Source: Bacteroidales bacterium (GTDB lineage: Bacteria > Bacteroidota > Bacteroidia > Bacteroidales > UBA10428). From it: a DNA stretch of 64,000 bases. A program made the translations under genes and the position numbers. Every line of letters begins with the position of its first letter. Position 1 is the first letter of the stretch. Below, one piece after another: positions 43,701 through 51,863 of this stretch. Under the pieces are notes generated by a model, which was not told where the DNA came from, ran no database searches, and saw only the letters and a list, made by a program, of their open reading frames with translations. The stretch is taken from NCBI GenBank assembly GCA_016934395.1, contig JAFGSZ010000049.1:1-64000 (forward strand), written 5' to 3'.

Positions 43701-43786
43701 TCTATCTGTGTATTCTCAACCCCTTCATCTTGTTTTGCAATAATTGCAAACAATTGCATCAGGGCCTTTAATATTTCTTCACTCAT
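40736..43786 (-). CDS. ABCG-type ABC transporter with N-terminal TerB-like and FHA-like regions
   Basis: 1016-residue fused ABC exporter. Residues about 1-140 form a helical region like TerB (QLFAIIAKQDEG, then VLVRLFEIVNADRKFTDQR), about 165-245 looks FHA-like (FLNGLPINNARIYTF, VKLAKGAPVYYSD), then the nucleotide-binding domain about 258-490 has Walker A GASGAGKTT, signature ISGGQRKR, Walker B ILFVDEPTSGLS and the H-loop VIHQPSSEI. This arrangement (NBD before membrane domain) is of the White/ABCG class. An ABC2-type membrane domain follows, interrupted by a long extracytoplasmic segment before the last helix. A CPTCG pair lies after the NBD. Substrate is unknown. It follows siaC-like gene by 56 bases. 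Confidence 0.9.
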   Translation of the reverse strand: MSEEILKALMQLFAIIAKQDEGVENTQIEYVRNFLNQQLGENEVKEYFSLFEEHAALNDSDEEKKTGRLTSVKDSVRILGLCKKINKTLTQKQKIVVLVRLFEIVNADRKFTDQRMAIINTVADVFKVTKEEFESIESFVIKNSPEELDNSNILIIDDKNTKYKHAKYIHTKRLDTNIFILRIQSVDLYFLKYTGNEDLFLNGLPINNARIYTFASGGAVKLAKGAPVYYSDVVAHFMVDISASKVSYVARKIEFEFPNGNMGFRNISFSEGHGRLIGIMGASGAGKTTLLNVLSGVDSPSKGEVLINGIDLHKEKDKLEGAIGLIPQDDLLIEELTVFQNLYYNAKLCFKNKSEEEITALVNKTLTNLGLFDKRDLKVGNPLKKTISGGQRKRLNIALELIREPAILFVDEPTSGLSSRDSENVMDLLRELTLKGKLIFVVIHQPSSEIYKMFDRMIILDTGGYMIYYGNPVESVMYFKKLDAQINSEVGECPTCGNVNPELIFNIIEAKVVDEFGNYTDSRKVSPEKWEEYFQNEIKYKEIDLVKESPPKNLNIPGWLKQFYIYSIRDFISKIKNKQYVALNLLEAPVLGFILSYIIYFIADPNSNVYLFRENENIHIYIFMSLIVALFLGFMVSAEEIFKDRKILKREAFLNLSRSSYLLSKIIILFFISAVQAFLFVIIANTILGIKGMYFSYWLAMFSTAAFANILGLNISASFNSAVTIYILIPLLMIPMMILSGAMFSFDKMNRTIGRIDKVPAIAEFMVTRWTYEALMVRQFKDNKYNAPFYELEQLESQADFKKVYFLPEMRERLERVNNELHTTGSVNNKADDLKLLANEIAKENWYVPTLEFEYLDQLNPRDYNQDIARKLYQFLDDLDAFYTNQFQVANRKKENKINFLLDKRPEVYKEYRDQYHNEGIADIVKKVYEKDKILEYNHQLIQHIDPIYLDPIGTGYFNFRAHFFAPKKYFLGRYFDTYTFNILVVWVLTLMFYITLYLNALNKLLSIGQNLKKRS

Positions 43787-43842
43787 TTATATCCGTTGGA
43801 TTATAATCTGAATAATGATACTATGGCAAAAATCTGAGAAAA

Positions 43843-44223
43843 TTATCCTGAATAGGCCACTTGCTCAAATGGTACATCTACTATATCGGAATATTCTTCA
43901 CCAGCTTCTTCCATATCTTCGTCGTCTTCCGGATAATGCCAGCGAATAAGAACATCATTTCCATTTTCATACATCTCTTCAAGCTTCATAAGAATGTCGA
44001 GCAGAATCTTCGAAGAAGCAGTATTAAAGTATGTAAGTTTAAAATTTACAACTGTTTTTTTATTTGGATTCTTTTCATATTCAGACAGCCATGTTAATAC
44101 AGGTTCATAAAACGATGCCACATCTTCCGGCAACGATCTTCCTGCAATTTCCATAATTTCGTTGTCTGCATCTAAAATTATCTTTGGTGTATCTTCTGTT
44201 CCTTGAATTTTTATTGTTTCCAT
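43843..44223 (-). CDS. SiaC-like regulatory phosphoprotein (DUF1987)
   Basis: 126-residue cytoplasmic protein of the SiaC family. Its sequence LTYFNTASSK places Thr at residue 68, the position phosphorylated by SiaB and dephosphorylated by SiaA in Pseudomonas aeruginosa. In that system unphosphorylated SiaC binds and stimulates the diguanylate cyclase SiaD. The C-terminus here has an unusually acidic stretch (PEDDEDMEEAGEE). Seven bases separate it from the siaB-like gene. No SiaD homologue is present in the window, so its downstream target is not known; the next gene is an ABC transporter. Confidence 0.88.
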   Translation of the reverse strand: METIKIQGTEDTPKIILDADNEIMEIAGRSLPEDVASFYEPVLTWLSEYEKNPNKKTVVNFKLTYFNTASSKILLDILMKLEEMYENGNDVLIRWHYPEDDEDMEEAGEEYSDIVDVPFEQVAYSG

Positions 44224-44230
44224 AGTGTTA

Positions 44231-44812
44231 TTATTTAAATTCTCTAGGTATTGTTGATGTTAATAAAAAGAACGATGTATCGTCTGATATTGGGAGAAAG
44301 TGATATTCAAGTTCTTTACCTGTTTTTCTCTTTATATCAATAAAACCAAGCCCGGCGCCTCCCTTTTCAGAAAGTCTGCCTTCTTTCATTTGTTTTTTAT
44401 ACAATTGTTTTAACTCTTCCTTATCCATCCTGTTAATGGTTTCAAGAATATCTGTAAGTTCTTCAATCCTGTCGTTCTCAACAGCATTACCGGTAGTAAC
44501 ACTATATTCGTTATCGCCTTTACTTACGAGAAAAATTCCTCTGCCCGAGAACAAATAATTTTGCGAGGTAAAGTCATCGGCATGTTTGCTAATATTTTGC
44601 AAACATTCTACCATAACGTGAAAGACTTTCCTTTGAACGCTGCCAGATTCATCATCCTTGGCCATATTTGATTCCGTTAAGGACGTAAAGGCCTTAGTAA
44701 TCTGATGGGTAATTTCACCTTCATAGACTAAGGTTATCTCGTGGGCTTTCATAGATTTATAGAACTCATAGACAAATTCCAAAAAACCCTTTACATCTTT
44801 TTTATTGTCCAT
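44231..44812 (-). CDS. SiaB-like protein kinase (GHKL fold)
   Basis: 193-residue protein of the SiaB family (DUF6272), a HATPase-like serine/threonine kinase without a dimerisation domain. ATP-binding motifs: VMVECLQNISKHAD (N box, with Glu, Asn and His) and GGAGLGFIDIKRK (G box). Predicted to phosphorylate Thr68 of the SiaC-like protein encoded seven bases downstream, in a partner switch like SpoIIAB/SpoIIAA. The SpoIIE-type phosphatase gene lies 35 bases upstream. Function by analogy with Pseudomonas; direct data for this phylum are not known to me. Confidence 0.87.
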   Translation of the reverse strand: MDNKKDVKGFLEFVYEFYKSMKAHEITLVYEGEITHQITKAFTSLTESNMAKDDESGSVQRKVFHVMVECLQNISKHADDFTSQNYLFSGRGIFLVSKGDNEYSVTTGNAVENDRIEELTDILETINRMDKEELKQLYKKQMKEGRLSEKGGAGLGFIDIKRKTGKELEYHFLPISDDTSFFLLTSTIPREFK

Positions 44813-44847
44813 ATTATGCTAATTTATATTTATTATATTAATTTTTT

Positions 44848-47466
44848 TTAAAATTCAATTCCAATTAATAACACATCATCAATTTGTTTATGTGATCCTC
44901 TCCAATTTTCAAAATCATTATAAAAAAACTCATTTAGTTCTTCCATAGTTAAATTATTCTGCTCAACAATAGCTTCTTTAATCCTTTTAGGGGAGTATTT
45001 TTTCATATCTTCTCCTCCCAGCTGATCGGGTAATCCATCAGAGAAAAAGAAGATCCGGTCGCCACGTTTATACTTTACTACGTGATTTGTGAATTCTTGT
45101 TCCGGTTTTTTTCTATGAGGAATACCTCCAATGGCTTTTCTGTCGCCCTTAAATTCTTCCAGCTCTCCGTTATTAATGTAATATAAAGGCCGGTGTGCAC
45201 CTGCAAACTGCACTTCTTTCTTTTTGTGATTAATTTTACACAAAGCGATATCCATTCCATCACGTGCTTCTGCGTCGTCCCGGTCTTGTTTTAATGTTTT
45301 TCTTACATTATAATGCAGCTGGTTGCATACACTGGCTGCAGTTTGTTCTGTATTATGATCGGCAATATTGTTTAGAAGGAAATATCCGATAAATGAAAGC
45401 AAAGCTCCCGGAACACCATGGCCGGTACAGTCAACCACGGCAATATATATTTCATCATCTTTTTTGAAAAACCAGGGGAAATCGCCGCTTACCACATCTC
45501 TTGGTTTATAGTAAATAAATGATTTTGGCAGGTGTTCCCGGATTATTTTATTATCAGGAAGTATTGAGGTCTGGATGCGTTCGGCATAATTAATAGAGTC
45601 TTCAATTTTTCGGTTCTTATCCTGTATTTCAAGCTCGATACGTTTTGCTTCTGTAATATCATGGCCTACAAACAGAATTGTTTCCAGTTCGTTTTCATTA
45701 AATTCCGGGATTGCATTAAAGCTCATGATCCGTTCCTGCCCTTCATCCTGCATCCGCACCGGAATAGTAATTTCAGCATTCAATTTTTTGGGTGAAGCTT
45801 TTATTTCATTTATGGTGGATTTAAAATAATTAAGCAACACCGCAGATATTTTTATATCTGATAATGTTTTATTAATAATATCTTTAGGTTCGTATCGAAG
45901 AAACTGTTCTACCACGGGATTGGCATAAAAAAACTGGCCTGCCGTGCTTAACCGGATAATCATATCGAGAGAGTTTTCTGAAAGCGCCTGCATTTTACTT
46001 TTCATTCGCTCCTCTTTCTCGGCCCTCTTTCGTTCTGTGATATCTGTAGAATTTACTATTATTCCATTAATGGCTTTATCTTCGAGAAGGTTTCTTCCGG
46101 TTGATTCCATAAAAATCTTCTGACCATTCTTTTTCATATAGGTATATTGAATGGTAATCGGCGTTGAAGGATCTTCAAACAACTGTTTAAATAAATTTTT
46201 AAAACTGAGTTCTCCTTTTCGAGTCAGCCGGTCAATATCCTTTCCGGTCATCATTTCCTCAGGAGTATATCCAAGTATTTTAGTTACCGAAGGACTTTCG
46301 TAAACCATCTGCTGTTTTTCATTGTAAATAGAGATAATCTCAGAGGCATTTTCAAGAAGGGAATATAATCTTTTCTGGGCATTTTCAACTTCCTGAATTT
46401 TGGATTCAAGCTGCTCGTTAGAATTTCGCAGTTCTTCCTGTGTAGCCCTCATTTCTTCAGCATTTTGCTGAAGTTCTTCTTCGTTTTCCTTCAGTTCCTG
46501 GGTCATCATCTGAGATTCCTTCAGCAACTGCTCCGTTCTTTGGTTAACTTTTAAATTAAAAACGGTACGGGCAATAATTTCACCCAGCTCCTTAAGATAT
46601 CGAATGGTTAATTCGGGTATTTCGGGTTGAATGGTAGCAAATTCAATTACTCCCTGCAATTTTTCATCTGTGATAAGCGGAACAAGTAAAATACTTTGTG
46701 GTTTCTGATCACCAAGAATTCCTGAAGTAATGGATACATAATCATCAGGAATTTCTGTACGGTAAATATAATCCATCTCATATGCACATTCACCGATAAG
46801 TCCGTAGCCAACCTTAAATTCCTGGTTTATATATTTCTTTCTATTGTATGCATATGTGGCCACATTTCGAAGTAATTGATTTTCTTCGTCGTATATGTAA
46901 AGGGCACCCTGTGTTACGTTTATATATTTAACCAGTGAAGCAATTACCTGATCGGATAATTCATCAATTTTATTATTAATGCGAAGTATATTAGATATAA
47001 TATCTTTCCCTTCGGTAATCCATCCCTGTTCGGATTCTTTTTGGAAATTATTTCTTAAATTTTCCCTCATTAACAATAATGACTGGGCCAAAACATCATT
47101 ATTGGAACGAATATCAAGATGTGTTTCGTAATTTCCTTCTCCTATTTGTTTGGCAAAATCTGCCATTTTATTTAGCCTGGCATCTCTTTCTTCAATCTGT
47201 TTATCAAAAGCCTTTTGTTCCTGTAAATGTTTTCGGGACGTTAAATAAACACTCAACACAAATATTAACGGCATAAAATCCATAATCCACAATACAGGAT
47301 TATCTTTATGTAACTGAAGAAGACCGGCAAATGTTATATGAGCATTACTGTGGAATATGGTTATCAGCCACGAAATTATCGGAAAAAACAACCCTAACAA
47401 AAAAGCTTTTACGGCTGTATTTGATTCAAAAATCTTAAAAATTCTATTTCCTAATATTTTAGCCAT
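44848..47466 (-). CDS. membrane GAF-PAS-PAS-SpoIIE phosphatase (SiaA-like)
   Basis: 872-residue sensor phosphatase. Two membrane helices (about 19-41 and 56-78), a GAF domain (about 165-310), a Glu/Gln-rich coiled coil (about 312-372), PAS (about 373-490), second PAS (about 495-615), and a PP2C-type SpoIIE domain (about 640-872) with metal-binding Asp in SGDFPW, VDCTGHGVPGA, FFSDGLPDQ and IDDVLLIG. It should dephosphorylate the SiaC-like protein when its sensors are active. Pseudomonas SiaA has an extracytoplasmic dCACHE-type sensor instead of GAF/PAS, so input here is different. Directly abuts the GAF gene upstream with no gap. Confidence 0.88.
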   Translation of the reverse strand: MAKILGNRIFKIFESNTAVKAFLLGLFFPIISWLITIFHSNAHITFAGLLQLHKDNPVLWIMDFMPLIFVLSVYLTSRKHLQEQKAFDKQIEERDARLNKMADFAKQIGEGNYETHLDIRSNNDVLAQSLLLMRENLRNNFQKESEQGWITEGKDIISNILRINNKIDELSDQVIASLVKYINVTQGALYIYDEENQLLRNVATYAYNRKKYINQEFKVGYGLIGECAYEMDYIYRTEIPDDYVSITSGILGDQKPQSILLVPLITDEKLQGVIEFATIQPEIPELTIRYLKELGEIIARTVFNLKVNQRTEQLLKESQMMTQELKENEEELQQNAEEMRATQEELRNSNEQLESKIQEVENAQKRLYSLLENASEIISIYNEKQQMVYESPSVTKILGYTPEEMMTGKDIDRLTRKGELSFKNLFKQLFEDPSTPITIQYTYMKKNGQKIFMESTGRNLLEDKAINGIIVNSTDITERKRAEKEERMKSKMQALSENSLDMIIRLSTAGQFFYANPVVEQFLRYEPKDIINKTLSDIKISAVLLNYFKSTINEIKASPKKLNAEITIPVRMQDEGQERIMSFNAIPEFNENELETILFVGHDITEAKRIELEIQDKNRKIEDSINYAERIQTSILPDNKIIREHLPKSFIYYKPRDVVSGDFPWFFKKDDEIYIAVVDCTGHGVPGALLSFIGYFLLNNIADHNTEQTAASVCNQLHYNVRKTLKQDRDDAEARDGMDIALCKINHKKKEVQFAGAHRPLYYINNGELEEFKGDRKAIGGIPHRKKPEQEFTNHVVKYKRGDRIFFFSDGLPDQLGGEDMKKYSPKRIKEAIVEQNNLTMEELNEFFYNDFENWRGSHKQIDDVLLIGIEF

Positions 47467-48255
47467 TTACAATAATTTACTTAAATAATTTCCGGCTTTT
47501 TTGCATAGCTCCGAAATAGTATCTATCGTATTTTTATCAACAGTTTTAAATGATGCCAGTTCAATAATTCCAATTACTTGTTTATTCAATAATATTGGAG
47601 ATATAATTAAATATTTAGGGGCCACTTTTCCCAAACCCGATTCTATCTTGAAATAATTTTCAGGAATTTCTTCAACAATAATAGGCTCCCTGGATTTAGC
47701 CACCTGTCCGGTTAACGCTTCACCCAATTTGAAGTTTTTTGGTTCTTCTTCTCCCGTATATGCAAACCTTGCAAGACATGTATAATTTTGGCTCCGGGAT
47801 TTTTTGCCATAAAACAGTCCCTGAACAAATCCGTATCTGTTTGCTATTTTTTTCAATAATTTTTCACCAAACTCGCTATTGGTTTTAGTAGATTTTATCT
47901 CTTTAAGCACCAAATCAATAAATTCGGCTATATCGGATTCCTCTTCAGATTCTTTCTCTACTTCATCATTTTCTGTCATTTGGGCAAGAATTTCTGATTT
48001 TTCAATTTCAACTTTTTCATGAATTATAGCTGAAATCTTGCCCGAATCTGATGTTACCAGTGAAGAATAAAATATTAAAATAACAAGGGCTAACATTAAA
48101 ATGGTAAAAATAATCAGCCAAAATTTATTTTTGATTTCTCCTCCATCTGCCTGTTGATTCCATGCAATGGCAAAAAAGATAAATGAAATTATCAGAAACA
48201 GTATAAAACTTATAATTGCTATTTTTCGATATTTATTATATAATTCCATTGACAT
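47467..48255 (-). CDS. membrane-anchored GAF domain protein
   Basis: 262-residue protein with two N-terminal membrane helices (about 10-31 and 42-65), a charged linker (about 70-115) and one GAF domain (about 115-260). The GAF has the pattern GEALTGQVA, IPENYFKIESGLG and IIGIIELAS, closely related to GAF domains in its two neighbours. No output domain is present. It may bind a small ligand or act as a membrane scaffold or dimer partner for the phosphatase encoded directly downstream. One base separates it from the cheB gene upstream. Confidence 0.8.
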   Translation of the reverse strand: MSMELYNKYRKIAIISFILFLIISFIFFAIAWNQQADGGEIKNKFWLIIFTILMLALVILIFYSSLVTSDSGKISAIIHEKVEIEKSEILAQMTENDEVEKESEEESDIAEFIDLVLKEIKSTKTNSEFGEKLLKKIANRYGFVQGLFYGKKSRSQNYTCLARFAYTGEEEPKNFKLGEALTGQVAKSREPIIVEEIPENYFKIESGLGKVAPKYLIISPILLNKQVIGIIELASFKTVDKNTIDTISELCKKAGNYLSKLL

Positions 48256-48256
48256 C

Positions 48257-48814
48257 TTATAGTTTTAGCAAAAAGCTGATAATCTGATCGGTGGTATATA
48301 CGTAATCAACCGGGGTAAGTTGCAGTGCCGATTGTGTCATAGCTTTAACTTCACATTCAGCCGGATCCTGCACAATAGCAACACCTCCATTGTCGTGAAC
48401 TTTTTTTAAACCAAAGGCTCCGTCTCTATTTGCTCCAGAAAGTATGATGCCGATTAATTTATCACGATAGGCATTTGCAGCAGTGATAAACGACAGGTCT
48501 ATTGATGGCCTGGAATGATTTAACGGATCTTCAGTGGATAAGGCTATTCTATTAGATAATTCAACAAACATGTGGTAATTTGCAGGAGCAAGATAAGCCT
48601 TACCGGATTTTAATATATCCTTATCATAGGGTTCTTCAATTGGTATATTCGACTTAATGGATAAAGCTTCGACAAAACCAGATCGAACATGCTTTAATCT
48701 GTGTAAACATAATAATACGGGCATTGGAAAATCCTTAGATAAAGAATTCAGAATTTTCGTTACTACCTGAAAACTCCCGGCTGATCCTCCAATAATTATT
48801 GCTTTATACTGCAT
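48257..48814 (-). CDS. CheB-type protein-glutamate methylesterase, no receiver domain
   Basis: 185-residue CheB catalytic domain only. The triad is intact: S11 in GGSAGS, H38 in LCLHR, D131 in SGANRDGAFG. The usual N-terminal receiver, which keeps CheB inactive until phosphorylated by CheA, is absent, so activity would not be phosphorylation-gated in the normal way. The Gly-rich SGANRDG differs from the common TGMGxDG. It follows the second CheR gene by three bases and precedes the GAF gene by one. Removes methyl groups from glutamates, probably on a helical sensor region, but no chemoreceptor is encoded here. Confidence 0.9.
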   Translation of the reverse strand: MQYKAIIIGGSAGSFQVVTKILNSLSKDFPMPVLLCLHRLKHVRSGFVEALSIKSNIPIEEPYDKDILKSGKAYLAPANYHMFVELSNRIALSTEDPLNHSRPSIDLSFITAANAYRDKLIGIILSGANRDGAFGLKKVHDNGGVAIVQDPAECEVKAMTQSALQLTPVDYVYTTDQIISFLLKL

Positions 48815-48817
48815 TTT

Positions 48818-49642
48818 TTAAAGCTTCTTTTTATACACCCTTTCGAATTCATTTATTATTTCAAAACCCTTATAGGTTGAAGATTCTCGAATCTTTTCCC
48901 GAATCCCGATAATCAGCAATCCTGTAGCGGAAAGGTTTTCATACATATTTGCTAAAACCTTTTCCTGAAGAGTAGGATTATAGTATATTAAAGAATTTCG
49001 AAATATAATAAGCTTCACATTAATAGGTGAATCATCAAAATTAATATTTTGTCTTCGAAATTCAACATTATTAATTAACGACTTATTACGAATAGCAAAA
49101 TACCTGTCGATGGTATAATAGGATTGAAAACTCCCGCTTCCCTGAAATCTTTTATAATTTTCGGCAGAAATTTCAATTTTTTTCAGATCGTAACTTCCGT
49201 TTTTTATGTTGATAATATTTGCTTCGCTCGCACTTGATGCAATAATTTTTACCTTATTCAGTAACCCGATCTCATGCAATAAAATACAAAGGCTATAGAG
49301 TTCGCCTCCGGAAACACAATTGGGCAGCCAAATTTTATAATTCATCAAATCATGATCACTCAAATTTGCAAAATGCACTTCTCTAAGCCATCTCCAAAGT
49401 GAAGGATCCCGAAACATCTCTGAAGACGGAACAGATATTTCGTGTAAAAAAGTATCAAATTCTTCCGGGTGTTCTTTTAACTTTTTTAGTAAGCCATTTG
49501 CATCAATAAGGCTATTACGGATGATAAACTTTTCAAGACGTTGCTTTAAGGAAGTCAAAGCATAATTAGAAAAATCATACTTATATTTTGTTTGAATCGT
49601 CTTTAAAATTTCGCGTATGTCAACAATACCTAAATCTATCAT
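48818..49642 (-). CDS. CheR-like protein with degenerate SAM-binding motif
   Basis: 274-residue CheR family protein with both parts: the helical N-terminal domain (YDFSNYALTSLKQRLEKFI) and the Rossmann-type domain. The SAM motif that reads AGCSTGQE in the first CheR of this locus is PNCVSGGE here, the following acidic strand (ASDINSDV) is ASSASEAN, and the CRNVIIYF catalytic-site segment is FRNSLIYY. The acidic residue expected to hold the SAM ribose is thus missing. It may be inactive and act as a binding partner or regulator. Coupled to cheB by a three-base gap. Confidence 0.85.
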   Translation of the reverse strand: MIDLGIVDIREILKTIQTKYKYDFSNYALTSLKQRLEKFIIRNSLIDANGLLKKLKEHPEEFDTFLHEISVPSSEMFRDPSLWRWLREVHFANLSDHDLMNYKIWLPNCVSGGELYSLCILLHEIGLLNKVKIIASSASEANIINIKNGSYDLKKIEISAENYKRFQGSGSFQSYYTIDRYFAIRNKSLINNVEFRRQNINFDDSPINVKLIIFRNSLIYYNPTLQEKVLANMYENLSATGLLIIGIREKIRESSTYKGFEIINEFERVYKKKL

Positions 49643-49654
49643 GTAATTGCCGTA

Positions 49655-51838
49655 CTAATTTTGAATATTTTCAGTAATATCTGTGGCCAAATTAAAAATT
49701 CTTGATTCCCGGCCTGATTTTTCTTTTATTATTGTAAAATATTCCTTCAGGAATATTTTTTTATTTTTTATTTTAAATTCCTCAATAATAGATACATCAG
49801 ATCCTGATTTTAATTTTTTTAATACTGAACTTTCAAATTTTTCAAAAGACCCAGAAGTTGTTAAATCGGAGTGTTTTTTCCCTTTGATTTCTTCCTGATT
49901 TTTCCCCAGAAGTTTTAAAAACTTTTGATTTGCTTTTATTATTTTACCTTCCAGATCGTATTCCATTACATGGGCAACGCTATTCACAGCGTCAATTGTG
50001 ATCGCCATTTCATCTTCCCTTCTTGTTGAATCTTCTTGTGTAGCCTGTAATTCTTCCATGTTCTGACGCATTTCTTCTTCCTGTTCCTGCATCACCGCTG
50101 CCTGGCGCTGGGTTTTTTCAAGCAATTCACTGGTTTTTGTATTATTCTGGGATATTTTAATAGAAGAGGCCATAGAATTGGCCACCTGTTGTACTAAATT
50201 TAGTTGAAAATCAGTAAAGGCTTTTAAAGAGGCTATTTCCAGCACACCTAATACCTGTTCATCTTCCAGCATTGGAACAAGCAAAAGGTGGTTTGGCGGT
50301 GCATCTCCAAGCCCGGAAGTAATAATAATATATTCCGGGGGAACATCTTCAATTTTAATAATTTTCTTTTCAATTGCGCAGGTACCAACAAGTCCCTCTC
50401 CAAACATTATAGATTTGGTGATATATTTTTTACGGTTATATGCAAAGGCGGCTTTTAACTCAAGAGTATTATTCTGGTCTTCGTTAATAAGATATAATCC
50501 GCCTTGTACTGATTCTGTATATTTAACCAATTCACGAATAAATACATCAGTAAGCTGTTGAATATTATTACTATTATTGTTGATTATTTCAGAGAATTTT
50601 GCAATCCCTTCATTAATATATCTTCTTATTTCATTCTCTTTCGAATATTCAACATGTTCTTTCAGGGTAATATTTATTTTATCCTTAAGTTTCAATAGAT
50701 TTATTCCCAACTGGTCTTCCTCATTAACTTTTAACTCTGCATTAACATCATCTTCAACAAGTTTCTGTGTAAATAGATTTTTTTCCTGTAATCCTTCAGA
50801 CAGGATATTAATGCTGTCTGCAATAGTATCATATTCAATTGTAGATTTATTAAGTTCAATTTTATCATCAATAATTCCGAGACTTATATTGGAAATATAT
50901 TTCAACAAAAATTTTACAGGCTCAACAAAAACAGTTCTTACAGATCTAAAATAACCAATAACTAAAAAACATATTATCACAAATACGATTATCAGGCCTA
51001 TAGCGGCAAAATTTCTCCTGGAAATTTTTTGATTTTCAACAACAGCAAGTAAATTATCCGAGGCTTCTAAAAGTTTGCTATCAGACAATTCTAACGCGGC
51101 AAGGTCTCCATCAATGGTGTTTCTGCCTAATTTATTATATAAATCGGTAAGTTGCTGCCCGATATTTGTATATAAATAAATGTTCTCGTTAAGTTCAATG
51201 CTGGAAAAATCGTCAGAATTTATATTAGATAAACTATATTGAAGGTTATTCAATTGATCTGAAATATCCTCCATTATAGAAGTCTGCCCATGAACTAAAA
51301 ATTTGTTTTCTAATATCCTGATTTTTGAAAATTCCAGAATCAATTTCTCATTTTGAATATTTATTATTTGATTTTCAAGCTTATCTCCTGTTTCAATCCA
51401 ATCGGAAATCAGGCCAAAATCTATATTCCCAATCTGTTTGTATGCGTAAATAACTCCCTGAAAAATATCCTTATTTTTAGTCAAATCCAGAATAATTTCT
51501 TCGGCAAGTGTATCTGATTTTTTAAGATACCGGGATGAAAACACGGATAAAGATTCGGTTATATCCTGATATTCTTTTTGATAGATTTCAAGATAATTGG
51601 TTTCTCCTTTTAAAAATAATTTAATGTCTTTATCGGCATTTAATAAAAATTCAGCCTGCAAAACCTGAAGCTTATCCATCTTGGATGTAATGGCAATTGC
51701 ATCAACTCTTGATTTTTCGTAAGAATAATAATTACGAACTATTAAAATTATAAGTATAGACGATAAAAGAAAAATGAATAGTGAAACAAAAATAAGGTTA
51801 AAAAAATGCCTTCCAATTGTTTTTTTGTTACTTTTCAT
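49655..51838 (-). CDS. membrane sensor: periplasmic helical region, GAF, coiled coil, PAS, no output domain
   Basis: 727-residue membrane protein. TM1 about 12-34, an extracytoplasmic helical region about 35-277, TM2 about 278-299, a HAMP-like linker, then GAF about 400-560 (GEGLVGTCA, IIITSGLGDAPPNHLLLVP, VLGVLEIAS), a coiled coil near 565-605 (ELLEKTQRQAAVMQEQEEEM) and a C-terminal PAS about 610-727. There is no kinase, cyclase, phosphatase or chemoreceptor hairpin. The layout up to the linker resembles a chemoreceptor, and the coiled-coil Glu/Gln pairs are possible CheR/CheB methylation sites. It sits between two cheR genes (25 and 12 bases). Confidence 0.83.
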   Translation of the reverse strand: MKSNKKTIGRHFFNLIFVSLFIFLLSSILIILIVRNYYSYEKSRVDAIAITSKMDKLQVLQAEFLLNADKDIKLFLKGETNYLEIYQKEYQDITESLSVFSSRYLKKSDTLAEEIILDLTKNKDIFQGVIYAYKQIGNIDFGLISDWIETGDKLENQIINIQNEKLILEFSKIRILENKFLVHGQTSIMEDISDQLNNLQYSLSNINSDDFSSIELNENIYLYTNIGQQLTDLYNKLGRNTIDGDLAALELSDSKLLEASDNLLAVVENQKISRRNFAAIGLIIVFVIICFLVIGYFRSVRTVFVEPVKFLLKYISNISLGIIDDKIELNKSTIEYDTIADSINILSEGLQEKNLFTQKLVEDDVNAELKVNEEDQLGINLLKLKDKINITLKEHVEYSKENEIRRYINEGIAKFSEIINNNSNNIQQLTDVFIRELVKYTESVQGGLYLINEDQNNTLELKAAFAYNRKKYITKSIMFGEGLVGTCAIEKKIIKIEDVPPEYIIITSGLGDAPPNHLLLVPMLEDEQVLGVLEIASLKAFTDFQLNLVQQVANSMASSIKISQNNTKTSELLEKTQRQAAVMQEQEEEMRQNMEELQATQEDSTRREDEMAITIDAVNSVAHVMEYDLEGKIIKANQKFLKLLGKNQEEIKGKKHSDLTTSGSFEKFESSVLKKLKSGSDVSIIEEFKIKNKKIFLKEYFTIIKEKSGRESRIFNLATDITENIQN

Positions 51839-51863
51839 ACTAAAATTGACTTAGTTGGTGTTT

